Shown: one piece after another, positions 45,774-54,663 of the stretch
How the letters are laid out: the number at the start of each line of letters is the position of its first letter
Position numbering within the stretch: the stretch's first letter is position 1
Assembly (NCBI RefSeq): GCF_002899455.1
Contig: NZ_PPFB01000001.1
Location: 4,502,001 to 4,566,000 of the forward strand
Length of the DNA stretch: 64,000 bases
Source of the DNA: Streptomyces sp. DH-12
GTDB taxonomy: Bacteria; Actinomycetota; Actinomycetes; Streptomycetales; Streptomycetaceae
Direction of reading: 5' to 3'
Notes under the pieces: generated by a model
Told to the model about the DNA's origin: nothing
Databases searched by the model: none
Seen by the model: the letters and a program-made list of their open reading frames with translations, nothing else
Program-made: the position numbers and the translations under genes

Positions 45774-46550
45774 CTACAGGGACGCGATGACGCGGTCCGC
45801 GAGGATGTAGACGCTGTCCTCGCCGCAGGAGAACGTCAGCGTGTACGCCCCGGAGATGCCGGAGCCGCCCAGCAGGAACGGCGTCTCGCCCGCCCGCAGG
45901 GCCTCGGCCAGGCGCTCCGCGGTCTCGCGGTGGCCCGGCGTCATGCACAGCGTGGTGCCGTCGGCGAACACGTACACGTCCAGGGTGCCCAGCGGGCCCG
46001 GACGGACGTCGGTCAGCTCGGTGCGCGCGGCCGCCAGCTCCTCCAGCACCTCCACCGTGTGCTCGTGGTCGCTCACCACCGGCGAGGAGTGCGGCACGAA
46101 GTCGGGGTGGGAGGGGTGGCGGCGGCGGGCCGCGGCCAGCTCGGGGGAGTCGCCGCCGTGCTCCTCGGTGTCGGCGCCGGACTCGGCGACCGGCTCCAGG
46201 CCCGCGAAGTCGGCCTGCCGGGGCAGGAACAGCTCACTGTCGGGCAGACCCAGCAGGGACGGGCCGTCGGAGGCGTCACGGACCTCCTGGGCGGCCCAGA
46301 AGGCCCGCGCCTCGGCCAGCTCGCGCTCCCGCTCCTCGGCGAGCGCCTCCGCGACCGCGGTGCGTATCTCGTCCGGTCCGGCCGAGCGGGCGGGCGGGAC
46401 CTGCGCACGGCCCGTCACCTGGCTCCTGGCCAGCTCGGTGTGCAGTGCCGCGACCTGTCGGCGCAGCACCAGCACGCTGCGCAGGACGGCGACGCCCACG
46501 GCACCGGTGGCGGCCGTGGTGATCAGCAGGGCGATCGGCATGGCGCTCAC
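45774..46550 (-). CDS. Membrane-anchored hypothetical protein
   Basis: A 258-residue protein with one N-terminal membrane helix (PIALLITTAATGAVGVAVLRSVLVL), a short coiled coil (RRQVAALHTELARSQ), then a variable acidic middle and a C-terminal domain (GTLDVYVFADGTTLCMTPGHRETAERL, GISGAYTLTFSCGEDSVYILADRVIA) that looks like a small alpha/beta fold with two Cys. No enzyme signature is seen. GTG at 46550 has GGGAG 7 bases upstream. Known only as conserved in Streptomyces; function unknown. Confidence 0.78.
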   Translation of the reverse strand: MSAMPIALLITTAATGAVGVAVLRSVLVLRRQVAALHTELARSQVTGRAQVPPARSAGPDEIRTAVAEALAEERERELAEARAFWAAQEVRDASDGPSLLGLPDSELFLPRQADFAGLEPVAESGADTEEHGGDSPELAAARRRHPSHPDFVPHSSPVVSDHEHTVEVLEELAAARTELTDVRPGPLGTLDVYVFADGTTLCMTPGHRETAERLAEALRAGETPFLLGGSGISGAYTLTFSCGEDSVYILADRVIASL

Positions 46551-46746
46551 TGACGTACTCCCGGTTCACAGTCGACCCCCGACTTCCTACATCAGCTTGA
46601 AGGGCGGACTAACCGTCTGTCAGTGCGTAACGTCACGAATCGGACAGCGCGAGGGGGCCGGGGTGTCCGGCGGGTCCGCCGTGACCTGCACGGATGCCCC
46701 TCCCGCGAGGCATAGGTCACATCCTGGGGGAATTTGGATCACAGAA

Positions 46747-46782
46747 CGGCCCGGCGCCCCGGGCGAGCGGGGTGCCGGGCCG
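46747..46782 (-). terminator. 15-bp hairpin after the thiolase gene
   Basis: CGGCCCGGCGCCCCG at 46747-46761 pairs with CGGGGTGCCGGGCCG at 46768-46782 with a single G-T pair. It lies 47 bp past the thiolase stop on the minus strand. Confidence 0.75.
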
Positions 46783-46829
46783 GAACGTCACGCGATGTGC
46801 CGGGGCGGTCACCCAGCGGCGCGCGGCGG

Positions 46830-48050
46830 TCAGCTCAGGCGCTCGATGACCATCGCCATGCCCTGCCCGCCGCCGACGCACATGGTCTCCAGGCCGAACT
46901 GCTTGTCGTGCCACTGCAGGGAGTTGATGAGCGTGCCGGTGATGCGGGCGCCGGTCATGCCGAAGGGGTGGCCGACGGCGATGGCGCCGCCGTTGACGTT
47001 CAGCTTCTCCAGCGGGATCCCCAGGTCCTGGTAGGACGGGATCACCTGGGCGGCGAACGCCTCGTTGATCTCGAACAGGTCGATGTCGCCGACGGTCAGG
47101 CCGGCCCGCCGCAGGGCCTGCTCGCTCGCCTCGACCGGGCCGAGGCCCATGATCTCCGGGGAGAGGCCGGAGACGCCGGTGGACACGATCCGGGCCAGCG
47201 GGGTCAGGCCCAGCTCGCGGGCCTTGGTGTCGCTCATGATGACGAGCGCGGCGGCGCCGTCGTTGAGCGGGCAGCAGTTGCCGGCGGTGACCAGGCCGTC
47301 GGGGCGGAAGACGGGCTTGAGGCCGGAGACGCCCTCCATGGTCACGCCGGGGCGCGGGCCGTCGTCCTTGCTGACCACCGTGCCGTCGGGCAGCGTCACC
47401 GGGGTGATCTCGCGCTCCCAGAAGCCGTTCTTGATGGCTTCCTCGGCGAGGTTCTGCGAGCGGACGCCGAACTCGTCCATCTCCTGGCGGGTGACGCCCT
47501 TCCAGCGGGCGAGGTTCTCCGCGGTCTGGCCCATCGCGATGTACGGGTCGGGGAGCAGGCCGTCCTCGCGCGGGTCGTGCCAGGTGGAGCCCTCGGACTC
47601 GGCGACGGCGGCGGTGCGCGCCTCCGCCTCGGCGAACAGCGGGTTGCGCGTGTCCGGGAGGCTGTCGGAGTTGCCCTTGGTGAAGCGGGAGACCGTCTCG
47701 ACGCCGGCCGAGATGAAGACGTCGCCCTCGCCGGCCTTGATCGCGTGCAGCGCCATCCGGGAGGTCTGCAGGGAGGAGGAGCAGTAACGGGTGACCGTGC
47801 AGCCGGGGAGGTGGTCCATGCCCATCTGCACGGCGACGATCCGGCCGAGGTTGTTGCCCTGCTCGCCGCCGGGCAGACCGCAGCCGAGCATCAGGTCGTC
47901 GATGTCCTTCGGGTCCAGCTCGGGGACCTTGGCCAGGGCGGCCTGGACGATCGTGGCGGTCAGGTCGTCCGGCCGCATGTCCTTGAGCGAGCCCTTGAAG
48001 GCGCGGCCGATGGGGGAGCGGGCGGCGGAAACGATCACGGCTTCGGGCAT
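46830..48050 (-). CDS. Acetyl-CoA C-acyltransferase (thiolase)
   Basis: A 406-residue thiolase for acyl-CoA cleavage in fatty-acid degradation or acetoacetyl-CoA formation. It starts MPEAVIVSAARSPIGRAFKG; the nucleophile Cys is in TVTRYCSSSLQTSRMA near residue 93, the catalytic His in GGAIAVGHPFGMTGAR, and the second Cys in MCVGGGQGMAM. NEAFAAQ is also present. These cover both halves of the fold. ATG at 48050 has GGAG 5 bases upstream. No dehydrogenase or hydratase partner adjoins. A TetR-type operator lies 150 bp upstream. Confidence 0.94.
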   Translation of the reverse strand: MPEAVIVSAARSPIGRAFKGSLKDMRPDDLTATIVQAALAKVPELDPKDIDDLMLGCGLPGGEQGNNLGRIVAVQMGMDHLPGCTVTRYCSSSLQTSRMALHAIKAGEGDVFISAGVETVSRFTKGNSDSLPDTRNPLFAEAEARTAAVAESEGSTWHDPREDGLLPDPYIAMGQTAENLARWKGVTRQEMDEFGVRSQNLAEEAIKNGFWEREITPVTLPDGTVVSKDDGPRPGVTMEGVSGLKPVFRPDGLVTAGNCCPLNDGAAALVIMSDTKARELGLTPLARIVSTGVSGLSPEIMGLGPVEASEQALRRAGLTVGDIDLFEINEAFAAQVIPSYQDLGIPLEKLNVNGGAIAVGHPFGMTGARITGTLINSLQWHDKQFGLETMCVGGGQGMAMVIERLS

Positions 48051-48199
48051 CACGGCTCCAGAGTGAAGAGGCGGCGGCGAGCGCTCGGCGGTCGGGCGCG
48101 GGCGGGCATACCGGCGGGTCGGTGCGGCGCCTGAGGCGAAGCTACCCGTACGTGTGCGCGCGGTCACGCGTGTCGCGGTGTGACATGGACCGCAACTGT

Positions 48200-48215
48200 C
48201 TAAGCGCTTGCTTGG
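48200..48215. promoter_or_regulatory. TetR-type operator upstream of the thiolase
   Basis: CTAAGCGCTTGCTTGG contains the palindrome AAGCGCTT (48202-48209) overlapping AAGCGCTTGCTT. Operators of this form (AAGCGCTTGCTT) are typical of TetR-family regulators of acyl-CoA metabolism in actinobacteria. The regulator gene is not in the neighbourhood. Confidence 0.55.
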
Positions 48216-48246
48216 CTTCCGCTCCCTCCTCGGACGGGCGTTCGCG

Positions 48247-49269
48247 TCACGGCTGGGCCGACGGCTCCGGCTCGGCCTCCGTGACGCGCCGCCGGCGCCG
48301 CCGCTTGAGCAGGGCCCAGGCGCCGCGCGGCCCGGCCGGCATCGCCGCGGCGACCTCCGTGCCCGCCTCCGAGGCGGCCTCCGCGGCGGCCCGCGCCACC
48401 GGGAGGAAGCCCTCACGGCGGGCGGCGTCCGGCCGCTCCTCGTCCGCCGGCCACAGCCCCAGCGCCGCGCACACCGTCGGCAGCACCGCCATCGCCGCCG
48501 TCGCGTACCCCTCCGCCGAGGGGTGGTAGCTGTCCGGGCCGAACAGCTCGCGCGGGTGCGCCGCGAACTCGGGCCCCAGCAGGTCGCCCAGCGACACCGT
48601 GCGCCCGCCCTGCTCCACCACGCCGATCGTCTGGGCCGCCGCCAGCTGCCGGGAGGCGCGGCGGGCCAGCCAGCGCAGCGGCTGCCGCACCGGCTCGAGC
48701 GTGCCGAGATCCGGGCACGTGCCGACCACCACCTCCGCGCCCGCCGTCCGCAGCCGGCGCACCGCCGAGGCGAGGTGACGCACGGAACGGGTGGGCGGCA
48801 TGCGGTGCGTCACGTCGTTGGCGCCGATCATGATCACGCAGATGTCCGGCACCCTCGACGGGTCCGCCAGCGTCCGGGTCACCTGCCGGTCCAGGTCGTC
48901 CGAGCACGCCCCGGGCACCGCCACCGTGGACAGCCCCACCGGGCGCTCCGCGAACGCCGCGACCCCCGAGGCGAGCAGCGCGCCCGGCGTCTGCCCGGCC
49001 CGGTGCACGCCCTGGCCCGCGGCCGTGGAGTCGCCCAGCATCGTCAGCCGCAGCGCCGGCTCGCCCGGCACGGTCCAGGCGGCGCCGTACAGTCCGTCCG
49101 CGTGGGGCACGTATGGACTCGTGCCGTTGCCCACCCGGCGCCGCGCCAGCCGCGCCTCCGCCAGCAGCAGCCCCGCGGCCGCCGCGCCCGCCAGCCCGAT
49201 CCCCCCGCCGCCGTACGCGGCGCCGGCCGCGATGCGCCGGGCCACCCGCGCCCTCGACATGCCCGTCAT
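48247..49269 (-). CDS. Exported SGNH/GDSL-type esterase
   Basis: A 340-residue hydrolase. The N-terminus has Arg residues and a hydrophobic stretch (AAGAAYGGGGIGLAGAAAAGLLLAEA), probably a signal anchor. The SGNH blocks are in order: block I LTMLGDSTAAGQG with nucleophile Ser, a Gly in block II, block III MIGANDVTH, and block V DSYHPSAEGY with the Asp-His pair. The C-terminus is Arg-rich (LLKRRRRRRVTEAE). Substrates are likely small esters or acetylated glycans. ATG at 49269 has GAGGAGG upstream. It diverges from the cystathionine beta-synthase gene. Confidence 0.88.
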   Translation of the reverse strand: MTGMSRARVARRIAAGAAYGGGGIGLAGAAAAGLLLAEARLARRRVGNGTSPYVPHADGLYGAAWTVPGEPALRLTMLGDSTAAGQGVHRAGQTPGALLASGVAAFAERPVGLSTVAVPGACSDDLDRQVTRTLADPSRVPDICVIMIGANDVTHRMPPTRSVRHLASAVRRLRTAGAEVVVGTCPDLGTLEPVRQPLRWLARRASRQLAAAQTIGVVEQGGRTVSLGDLLGPEFAAHPRELFGPDSYHPSAEGYATAAMAVLPTVCAALGLWPADEERPDAARREGFLPVARAAAEAASEAGTEVAAAMPAGPRGAWALLKRRRRRRVTEAEPEPSAQP

Positions 49270-49432
49270 GCTCGCCGCCACCTCCTCGTAGCCGTACACC
49301 CAGGTCTTGCCCCGTACAGACGGTGGTTGAATCCCGACGGGGAGTGAACGGCCCGGCCGGGTCCGGTTCCGGGAAGGGCCTAGGCTGGCATCACCACCCC
49401 GACCACATCCTTTGCAGCATCCGGAGACAACG

Positions 49433-50821
49433 GTGCAATTCCACGACTCGATGATCAGCCTCGTCGGCAACACCCCGCTGGTGCGGCTCAACAGCGTGAC
49501 CAAGGGCATCAAGGCCACCGTCCTGGCCAAGGTGGAGTACTTCAACCCGGGCGGCTCCGTGAAGGACCGCATCGCCCTGCGCATGATCGAGGCGGCCGAG
49601 AAGAGCGGGGAGCTCCGGCCCGGCGGCACGATCGTCGAGCCGACCAGCGGCAACACCGGCGTCGGGCTCGCCATCGTGGCCCAGCAGAAGGGCTACAAGT
49701 GCGTCTTCGTCTGCCCGGACAAGGTGTCCACGGACAAGATCAACGTCCTGCGGGCGTACGGCGCCGAGGTCGTCGTCTGCCCGACCGCGGTGGCGCCCGA
49801 GCACCCCGACTCCTACTACAACGTCTCCGACCGGCTGGTCCGTGAGACGCCGGGGGCGTGGAAGCCGGACCAGTACTCCAACCCGAACAACCCCCTGTCG
49901 CACTACCACTCCACCGGCCCCGAGCTGTGGGAGCAGACCGAGGGGAGGATCACCCACTTCGTGGCCGGCGTCGGCACCGGCGGCACCATCTCCGGCACCG
50001 GCCGCTACCTGAAGGAGGCCAGCGACGGCCGCGTCAAGGTCATCGGCGCGGACCCCGAGGGCTCGGTGTACTCCGGCGGTTCCGGCCGTCCGTACCTGGT
50101 CGAGGGCGTCGGCGAGGACTTCTGGCCGACCGCCTACGACCGGGACGTCGCGGACGAGATCGTCGCCGTCTCCGACAAGGACTCCTTCCAGATGACCCGC
50201 CGCCTCGCCAAGGAGGAGGGCCTGCTGGTGGGCGGCTCCTGCGGCATGGCGGTCGTGGCGGCGCTGGAGGTGGCCTCCCGGCTCGGCGAGGACGACGTCG
50301 TCGTCGTGCTGCTGCCGGACAGCGGACGCGGCTACCTCAGCAAGATCTTCAACGACGAGTGGATGGCCGACTACGGCTTCCTGGAGGACTCCGGCCCGAG
50401 CGCCCGCGTCGCCGACGTGCTGGACGACAAGGAGGGCGGCCACATCCCGTCCCTGGTCCACATGCACCCCGACGAGACCGTCGGCCAGGCCATCGAGGTG
50501 CTGCGCGAGTACGGCGTCTCGCAGATGCCGGTCGTCAAGCCGGGCGCCGGCCACCCCGACGTGATGGCCGCCGAGGTCGTCGGCTCGGTGGTGGAACGCG
50601 AGCTGCTGGACGCGCTGTTCAGCAAGAGCGCCTCGCTCGACGACCCGCTGGAGAAGCACCTGTCGGCGCCGCTGCCGCAGGTCGGCTCCGGTGAGCCGGT
50701 CGCGGACCTGATGGCCGTGCTGGGCAAGGCGGACGCGGCGATCGTGCTGGTCGAGGGCAAGCCGACCGGTGTGGTCAGCCGTCAGGACCTGCTGTCCTTC
50801 CTCGCCAAGACCGGCGCGTGA
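49433..50821 (+). CDS. Cystathionine beta-synthase
   Basis: A 462-residue PLP enzyme joining homocysteine and serine to cystathionine, the first step of reverse transsulfuration. Motifs: PLP lysine in FNPGGSVKDR (Lys44), EPTSGNTGVGLA, the phosphate loop GVGTGGTISGTG and VGGSCGMAV. Residues about 335-462 form a pair of CBS domains (HIPSLVHMHPDETVGQAIEVL, GKPTGVVSRQDLL), the regulatory Bateman module that distinguishes it from cysteine synthase. No haem-binding N-terminus is present. GTG at 49433 has GGAGA 6 bases upstream. A TAGGCT -10-like box lies at 49381-49386. Confidence 0.92.
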   Translation: MQFHDSMISLVGNTPLVRLNSVTKGIKATVLAKVEYFNPGGSVKDRIALRMIEAAEKSGELRPGGTIVEPTSGNTGVGLAIVAQQKGYKCVFVCPDKVSTDKINVLRAYGAEVVVCPTAVAPEHPDSYYNVSDRLVRETPGAWKPDQYSNPNNPLSHYHSTGPELWEQTEGRITHFVAGVGTGGTISGTGRYLKEASDGRVKVIGADPEGSVYSGGSGRPYLVEGVGEDFWPTAYDRDVADEIVAVSDKDSFQMTRRLAKEEGLLVGGSCGMAVVAALEVASRLGEDDVVVVLLPDSGRGYLSKIFNDEWMADYGFLEDSGPSARVADVLDDKEGGHIPSLVHMHPDETVGQAIEVLREYGVSQMPVVKPGAGHPDVMAAEVVGSVVERELLDALFSKSASLDDPLEKHLSAPLPQVGSGEPVADLMAVLGKADAAIVLVEGKPTGVVSRQDLLSFLAKTGA

Positions 50822-51153
50822 GGGACCGCGCGGTCCCCGCGCGGCCGTGAGGCGCGTGCCCTTCGCGGAAGTGGTACGAGCACGTCACGCCCGCGCAGCA
50901 CTCGCTTAACACAGCTCCGGCACAGTGGTGGTTGTCGGCGGGACGGGAGCGGCTCCCCGTTCCGGCCGACGGCCACACGGCGTCGACGGACCTCCGGAGC
51001 GGCTCCCGGACCTCCCTGGACGCCTGTGACACGCGCTGCGCCCGTGGCGGAGCGCGTGTTCGCGGGGACCGCCGTCGTCCCGCCCCCCGGCGACGGGGGT
51101 GCGGCGGTCCCCGCGCACGACCCTTCCGCAGAACGCCGCCGGCTCCCTGCGGC
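50822..51153. other. Gap after cystathionine beta-synthase
   Basis: This 332-bp stretch between converging genes shows no supportable gene, and no perfect hairpin close to either stop codon stands out. Confidence 0.5.
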
Positions 51154-51588
51154 TCAGTCCTCCCAGGCGTCGTCGGCGGTCGCGGAGCGGCGGTGCCGGA
51201 ACAGCCCGGGGTTGGTGCGCACGGCCTGGACGACGTTCACGCCGACGATCCCCGCCCAGGCGACCAGCAGTCCCGGCAGATCGGCCACGCCCCCGCCGAT
51301 CGCGGACAGCGGCACCGCCAGCACCAGCGACACGATCCCGAAGCCGAACCGCTCGCCCCAGGAGTCCGTGGCCTTCGGCGCACGCGCGTCCCGTGCGGAC
51401 GTCATCCGCTGCTCGGCCAGCTGCCGGCGCACCCGGCGGTCCACCGCGCCGTCGATGCGCTGGTCGACCTTCTCGAGGAACGAGTCGACCAGGGCGGACT
51501 CGTAGTCCTCGCCCAGTTCCCTGCGGGCCTGCAGGGAGGCGTGGAGTTCCTTCTTCAGCTCGGCGTCCCGCGCGTCGATTCCGGTCAT
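51154..51588 (-). CDS. Small integral membrane protein of unknown function
   Basis: A 144-residue protein. The first 70 residues are a charged helical part (DAELKKELHASLQARRELG, EDYESALVDSFLEKVDQRID) and two membrane helices follow (FGFGIVSLVLAVPLSAIGGG, LPGLLVAWAGIVGVNVVQAV). The layout resembles actinobacterial proteins with an oligomerising helix and a membrane pair, of unknown role. No catalytic residues are evident. The start codon ATG at 51588 is the first of the frame. It lies downstream of the LCP gene direction-wise but is a separate unit. Confidence 0.75.
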   Translation of the reverse strand: MTGIDARDAELKKELHASLQARRELGEDYESALVDSFLEKVDQRIDGAVDRRVRRQLAEQRMTSARDARAPKATDSWGERFGFGIVSLVLAVPLSAIGGGVADLPGLLVAWAGIVGVNVVQAVRTNPGLFRHRRSATADDAWED

Positions 51589-51665
51589 GCCTCACAAGGT
51601 AGGCACGCGGGGGCCCGCCCGCACTGGGGGTAACCCCCGTTCCCGCCCTCGGGCCCGCCGCCGTG

Positions 51666-53366
51666 TCAGCCCTCGCACATCTTGTCGTCGGCCCGGGACT
51701 GCGGGACGTCGACCTTCTTCGGCGTCGCGACCGGCACCCCGGCCTTCTTGAAGTCGGGGCCGAGGGTGAGCGTCATCGGCCCGTCGCCGGCGTCCGCGGA
51801 GGGCTTCAGCGCGGCGGCGGGCAGGCCCATCAGGTCGGCGAGCCTACGGGCCTGGCCGGCCTGGTCCGGGGCGTACACGAGCCGGGTGCGGGCGACCTTC
51901 GCGGGGGCGTTGCCCTGGTTCGACGACCGGGACACCCCCTCGCTGTCCCGCAGCCAGACGACGGTGTCCTGCGCCGCGCCCTGCGGGCCGCCGCCGTTGA
52001 GGACGTCGACGTGCACGGCGGACGCCTCGGCCCGCTCCCCCCTCAGCAGCGCGTCCTGCTCGTCCTCGGCCTTCTTCCGCTGCTTCTTCACCTCGGTGAA
52101 CGACACGTCGTCCCGGAGCATGGAGAACACCTGCGGCGCCTTGACCGGGTCGGGGACGACGGTGACGGGCGTCGGCTCGTCCGGGTTGTCGATGACCGGG
52201 AGCGTCATCAGGGTGATGTTCCTCAGGTCGATCTTCCCGAGTTCCCCGGCGAGGGCGAGCAGCTTGCCGGGGCTGCCGATGCCCTTGTCCACGGTGAGGG
52301 ACTTGGTGGCCGCGTCGGCGACGTCCAGCATCGTGGACGGGCTGCCGAGGGTGTCCTCCTTGAGCCGGCGCAGCATCGACGCGACGAACTTCTGCTGCAT
52401 GCCGATCCGGTCCAGGTCGCTCTCGTTCTTCAGACCGTGCCGGTTGCGCAGGAACGACAGCGCGTCCTCGCCCTGGATCGTGCTCTTGCCGGCCGGGAGG
52501 TCGAGGTCGGTGCCGCCCTCGGTGTCCTTCAGCGGCTTCTCCAGGCACACCTCGACGCCGCCGACCGCCGTGGACAGCGTCTTGACGGCGTTGAAGTCGA
52601 ACATCATGAAGTGGTCCACGTCCACGCCGGTGAGCTGCTCGACCGTGCGCATGGTGCAGCCCGGGTCGCGGCCCTCCACGCCGTACGACTCGTTGAACCG
52701 GGTGGCGCCCTGCGAGCCGGGGACCGTCTTCGTCGAGCCGTCCGCCGTGCGGGTCTCGCAGTCCGGTATCTCGGTCATCAGGTCGCGGGGGATGCTCACC
52801 ACCGTGGCGTTGGACCGGTCCCCCGCGACGTGGAACAGGAGCGTGGTGTCGGCGTGCCCGGTCACGTTGTCCCGGTTGCCGTACGCCTCGTTGCCCTTGC
52901 CGGTGCGGACGTCGTTGCCGATGACGAGGATGTCGGCCGGGCCGTCCCCGAGGACCGTGTCGCTCCCCACGTCACCGATGTCGACGGTGTCGATGTTCCC
53001 GTACAGGCGGTCGTACCAGTAGTACGCGAACGCCGAGCCGGCGACGAGGACCAGGCCCAGCGTGCCCCCGGTCCACATCAGCGCCTTGCGCCTGCCGGAC
53101 TTCTTCGGCTGCTTGCGCTTGCGGCGGTGGGCGTCGCGGGGACCGTCGGCGGCGGGGCCGCCGTCACGGTCGCGCGGGCCGGGGGGCCGGTCGCGGGGGC
53201 CGTCGGGACGCGGGCCGGGGGTGTGGGGGGTGCGTCGGCGGGGGACCGGGGGCGGGGGCGGGGCGGCGCCGTCCGGCCTCAGCTCGTAGTCACCGGTCCG
53301 CGGATTGAGCACCCACTGGTCGGCGGGATCGCTCCCGTCCGCCCGCCCACGACTGTGCGCGTCCAC
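51666..53366 (-). CDS. LytR-CpsA-Psr (LCP) family cell-wall polymer ligase
   Basis: A 566-residue membrane protein that attaches teichoic acids or other glycopolymers to peptidoglycan. The cytoplasmic N-terminus is long, Pro/Arg-rich and disordered (residues 1-95), then one membrane helix (ALMWTGGTLGLVLVAGSAFAYYW), then the extracytoplasmic LCP domain with DILVIGNDVRTG, the Asp/Arg pocket motif ADTTLLFHVAGD, SIPRDLMTEIP and FLRNRHGLKNESDLDRIGMQQ. A LytR_C domain follows (VHVDVLNGGGPQGAAQDTVVWL, RLVYAPDQAGQARRL). GTG at 53366 is used. It diverges from the RpiR regulator gene. Confidence 0.92.
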   Translation of the reverse strand: MDAHSRGRADGSDPADQWVLNPRTGDYELRPDGAAPPPPPVPRRRTPHTPGPRPDGPRDRPPGPRDRDGGPAADGPRDAHRRKRKQPKKSGRRKALMWTGGTLGLVLVAGSAFAYYWYDRLYGNIDTVDIGDVGSDTVLGDGPADILVIGNDVRTGKGNEAYGNRDNVTGHADTTLLFHVAGDRSNATVVSIPRDLMTEIPDCETRTADGSTKTVPGSQGATRFNESYGVEGRDPGCTMRTVEQLTGVDVDHFMMFDFNAVKTLSTAVGGVEVCLEKPLKDTEGGTDLDLPAGKSTIQGEDALSFLRNRHGLKNESDLDRIGMQQKFVASMLRRLKEDTLGSPSTMLDVADAATKSLTVDKGIGSPGKLLALAGELGKIDLRNITLMTLPVIDNPDEPTPVTVVPDPVKAPQVFSMLRDDVSFTEVKKQRKKAEDEQDALLRGERAEASAVHVDVLNGGGPQGAAQDTVVWLRDSEGVSRSSNQGNAPAKVARTRLVYAPDQAGQARRLADLMGLPAAALKPSADAGDGPMTLTLGPDFKKAGVPVATPKKVDVPQSRADDKMCEG

Positions 53367-53420
53367 GCCCCCACCCCGTTCTGCGCCATGTGCCCCGTGG
53401 GGCGCCTGAGTTCGGAATTG

Positions 53421-53430
53421 TTTATATGTT
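53421..53430 (-). promoter_or_regulatory. A/T-rich promoter-like patch upstream of the LCP gene
   Basis: TTTATATG here reads CATATAAA on the minus strand, giving a TATAAA -10 box about 55 bp before the LCP start codon. The patch stands out in the GC-rich surroundings. No clear -35 is seen. Confidence 0.4.
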
Positions 53431-53585
53431 CGACGAGTTACGCTGTCCGGCCGTTCCCGGAGGCGCGGACGTCGTGACGGAATCGCCGAGATCCGGACGT
53501 GTCCGGGAGGCGGGTCCGGGAAGCGGTTCGTGGCGTGATCTCCGCGCGGTGCGGTGCCCGTCCGACGCGGCGGGGCGTTCGCCTG

Positions 53586-53591
53586 TATAAC
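53586..53591 (+). promoter_or_regulatory. Candidate -10 box of the RpiR regulator gene
   Basis: TATAAC lies 58 bp before the ATG at 53650 with a weak upstream -35 region; a ribosome site GAGGGGGAG follows at about 53634-53642. Confidence 0.4.
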
Positions 53592-53649
53592 GGCATGCAG
53601 AAGTCACGACGGATGAAGGGGCCGGGGACGGCCGAGGGGGAGCCAGGTC

Positions 53650-54492
53650 ATGAGCGGCACCGAGAGCCCCGCGGCGCGTCTCCAGGCGCTCTTCGAGGGG
53701 CACCGGCTGACGCCGACCCAGCGGCGCATCGCGCACAGCATGGTGCGGCGCGCCGCCGACGTGCCGTTCCTGTCGAGCGTGGAGCTGGCCGAGCTGGCCG
53801 GGGTGAGCCAGCCCTCCGTGACCCGGTTCGCGGTCGCCCTCGGCTTCGACGGGTACCCCGCGCTGCGCCGGCACCTGCGCGAGGCCGCACCGGCCGAGCC
53901 CGCCCCGGAGACCGGCTCGTACAACGCGTACCAGCAGGCCGTCGAGGCCGAGATCGAGAACCTGCGCCACCTCGCGGAGGTGCTGGCCGACCCGGAGCCC
54001 GTGCGGCGGGCGGGGGGCGTGCTGGCGGCGAGCCGGCCGCTGCCCGTGCTCGGCCTGCGGGCCGCCGCCGCCCAGGCGCACGGCTTCGCCTACTTCGCCG
54101 CCAAGGTCCATCCGGACGTACGGCTGCTCAACGAGGGCGGCACCATGCTGCCCGACCGGATCGACGCCGCCGTGCGGGCCGGGGCGTCGGCGCTGCTGTG
54201 CTTCGCGCTGCCGCGGCATCCGCGCGAGGTCCTCGACGCGCTCGTCCACGCCAAGGAGGCGGGGCTGACCGTGGTCACCGTCGCCGACTCGCCGTTCGCG
54301 CCGGTCGCCAAGGTGTCCGACCTGCTGCTGCCGGCCGCCGTCGGCACGGCGCTGGTGTTCGACACCGCGTGCGCGCCGATGCTGCTGGGGCGGGTCCTGC
54401 TGGAGGCGATGTGCGACGACCTGCCGGACGCGCAGGCACGGCTGGAGGAGTTCGACGCCCGGGCGGCGGCGCGCGGGCTGTTCGTGGAGTGA
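53650..54492 (+). CDS. MurR/RpiR family transcriptional regulator
   Basis: A 280-residue regulator. The N-terminal HTH_6 domain covers about residues 1-75 (LTPTQRRIAHSMVRRAADVPFL, LAELAGVSQPSVTRFAVALGF), the linker follows, and the C-terminal SIS sugar-phosphate-binding fold covers about 110-270 (LPVLGLRAAAAQAHGFAYFAAKV, ASALLCFALPRHPREVLDAL). RpiR proteins respond to phosphosugars or similar metabolites; in Streptomyces one near hut genes may control histidine use. It is 2.4 kb from hutU, so that link is inference. ATG at 53650 has GGGGGAG upstream. Confidence 0.9.
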   Translation: MSGTESPAARLQALFEGHRLTPTQRRIAHSMVRRAADVPFLSSVELAELAGVSQPSVTRFAVALGFDGYPALRRHLREAAPAEPAPETGSYNAYQQAVEAEIENLRHLAEVLADPEPVRRAGGVLAASRPLPVLGLRAAAAQAHGFAYFAAKVHPDVRLLNEGGTMLPDRIDAAVRAGASALLCFALPRHPREVLDALVHAKEAGLTVVTVADSPFAPVAKVSDLLLPAAVGTALVFDTACAPMLLGRVLLEAMCDDLPDAQARLEEFDARAAARGLFVE

Positions 54493-54663
54493 CGGGCACG
54501 GCGCGGGGGCCGTCCGCCGCGTCTTCTCAGACTCGTCTCAGCTTGCCGCGCTAGCGTCCGCCGCAGGGGACTTCCCTCGAAGGCGTTCCCCAGGTGAAGG
54601 ACCACGGGCAAGGGACTTCCCACAGATGGACTTCCTCAGGAATCGGATGACGGGAGGCTGGAC

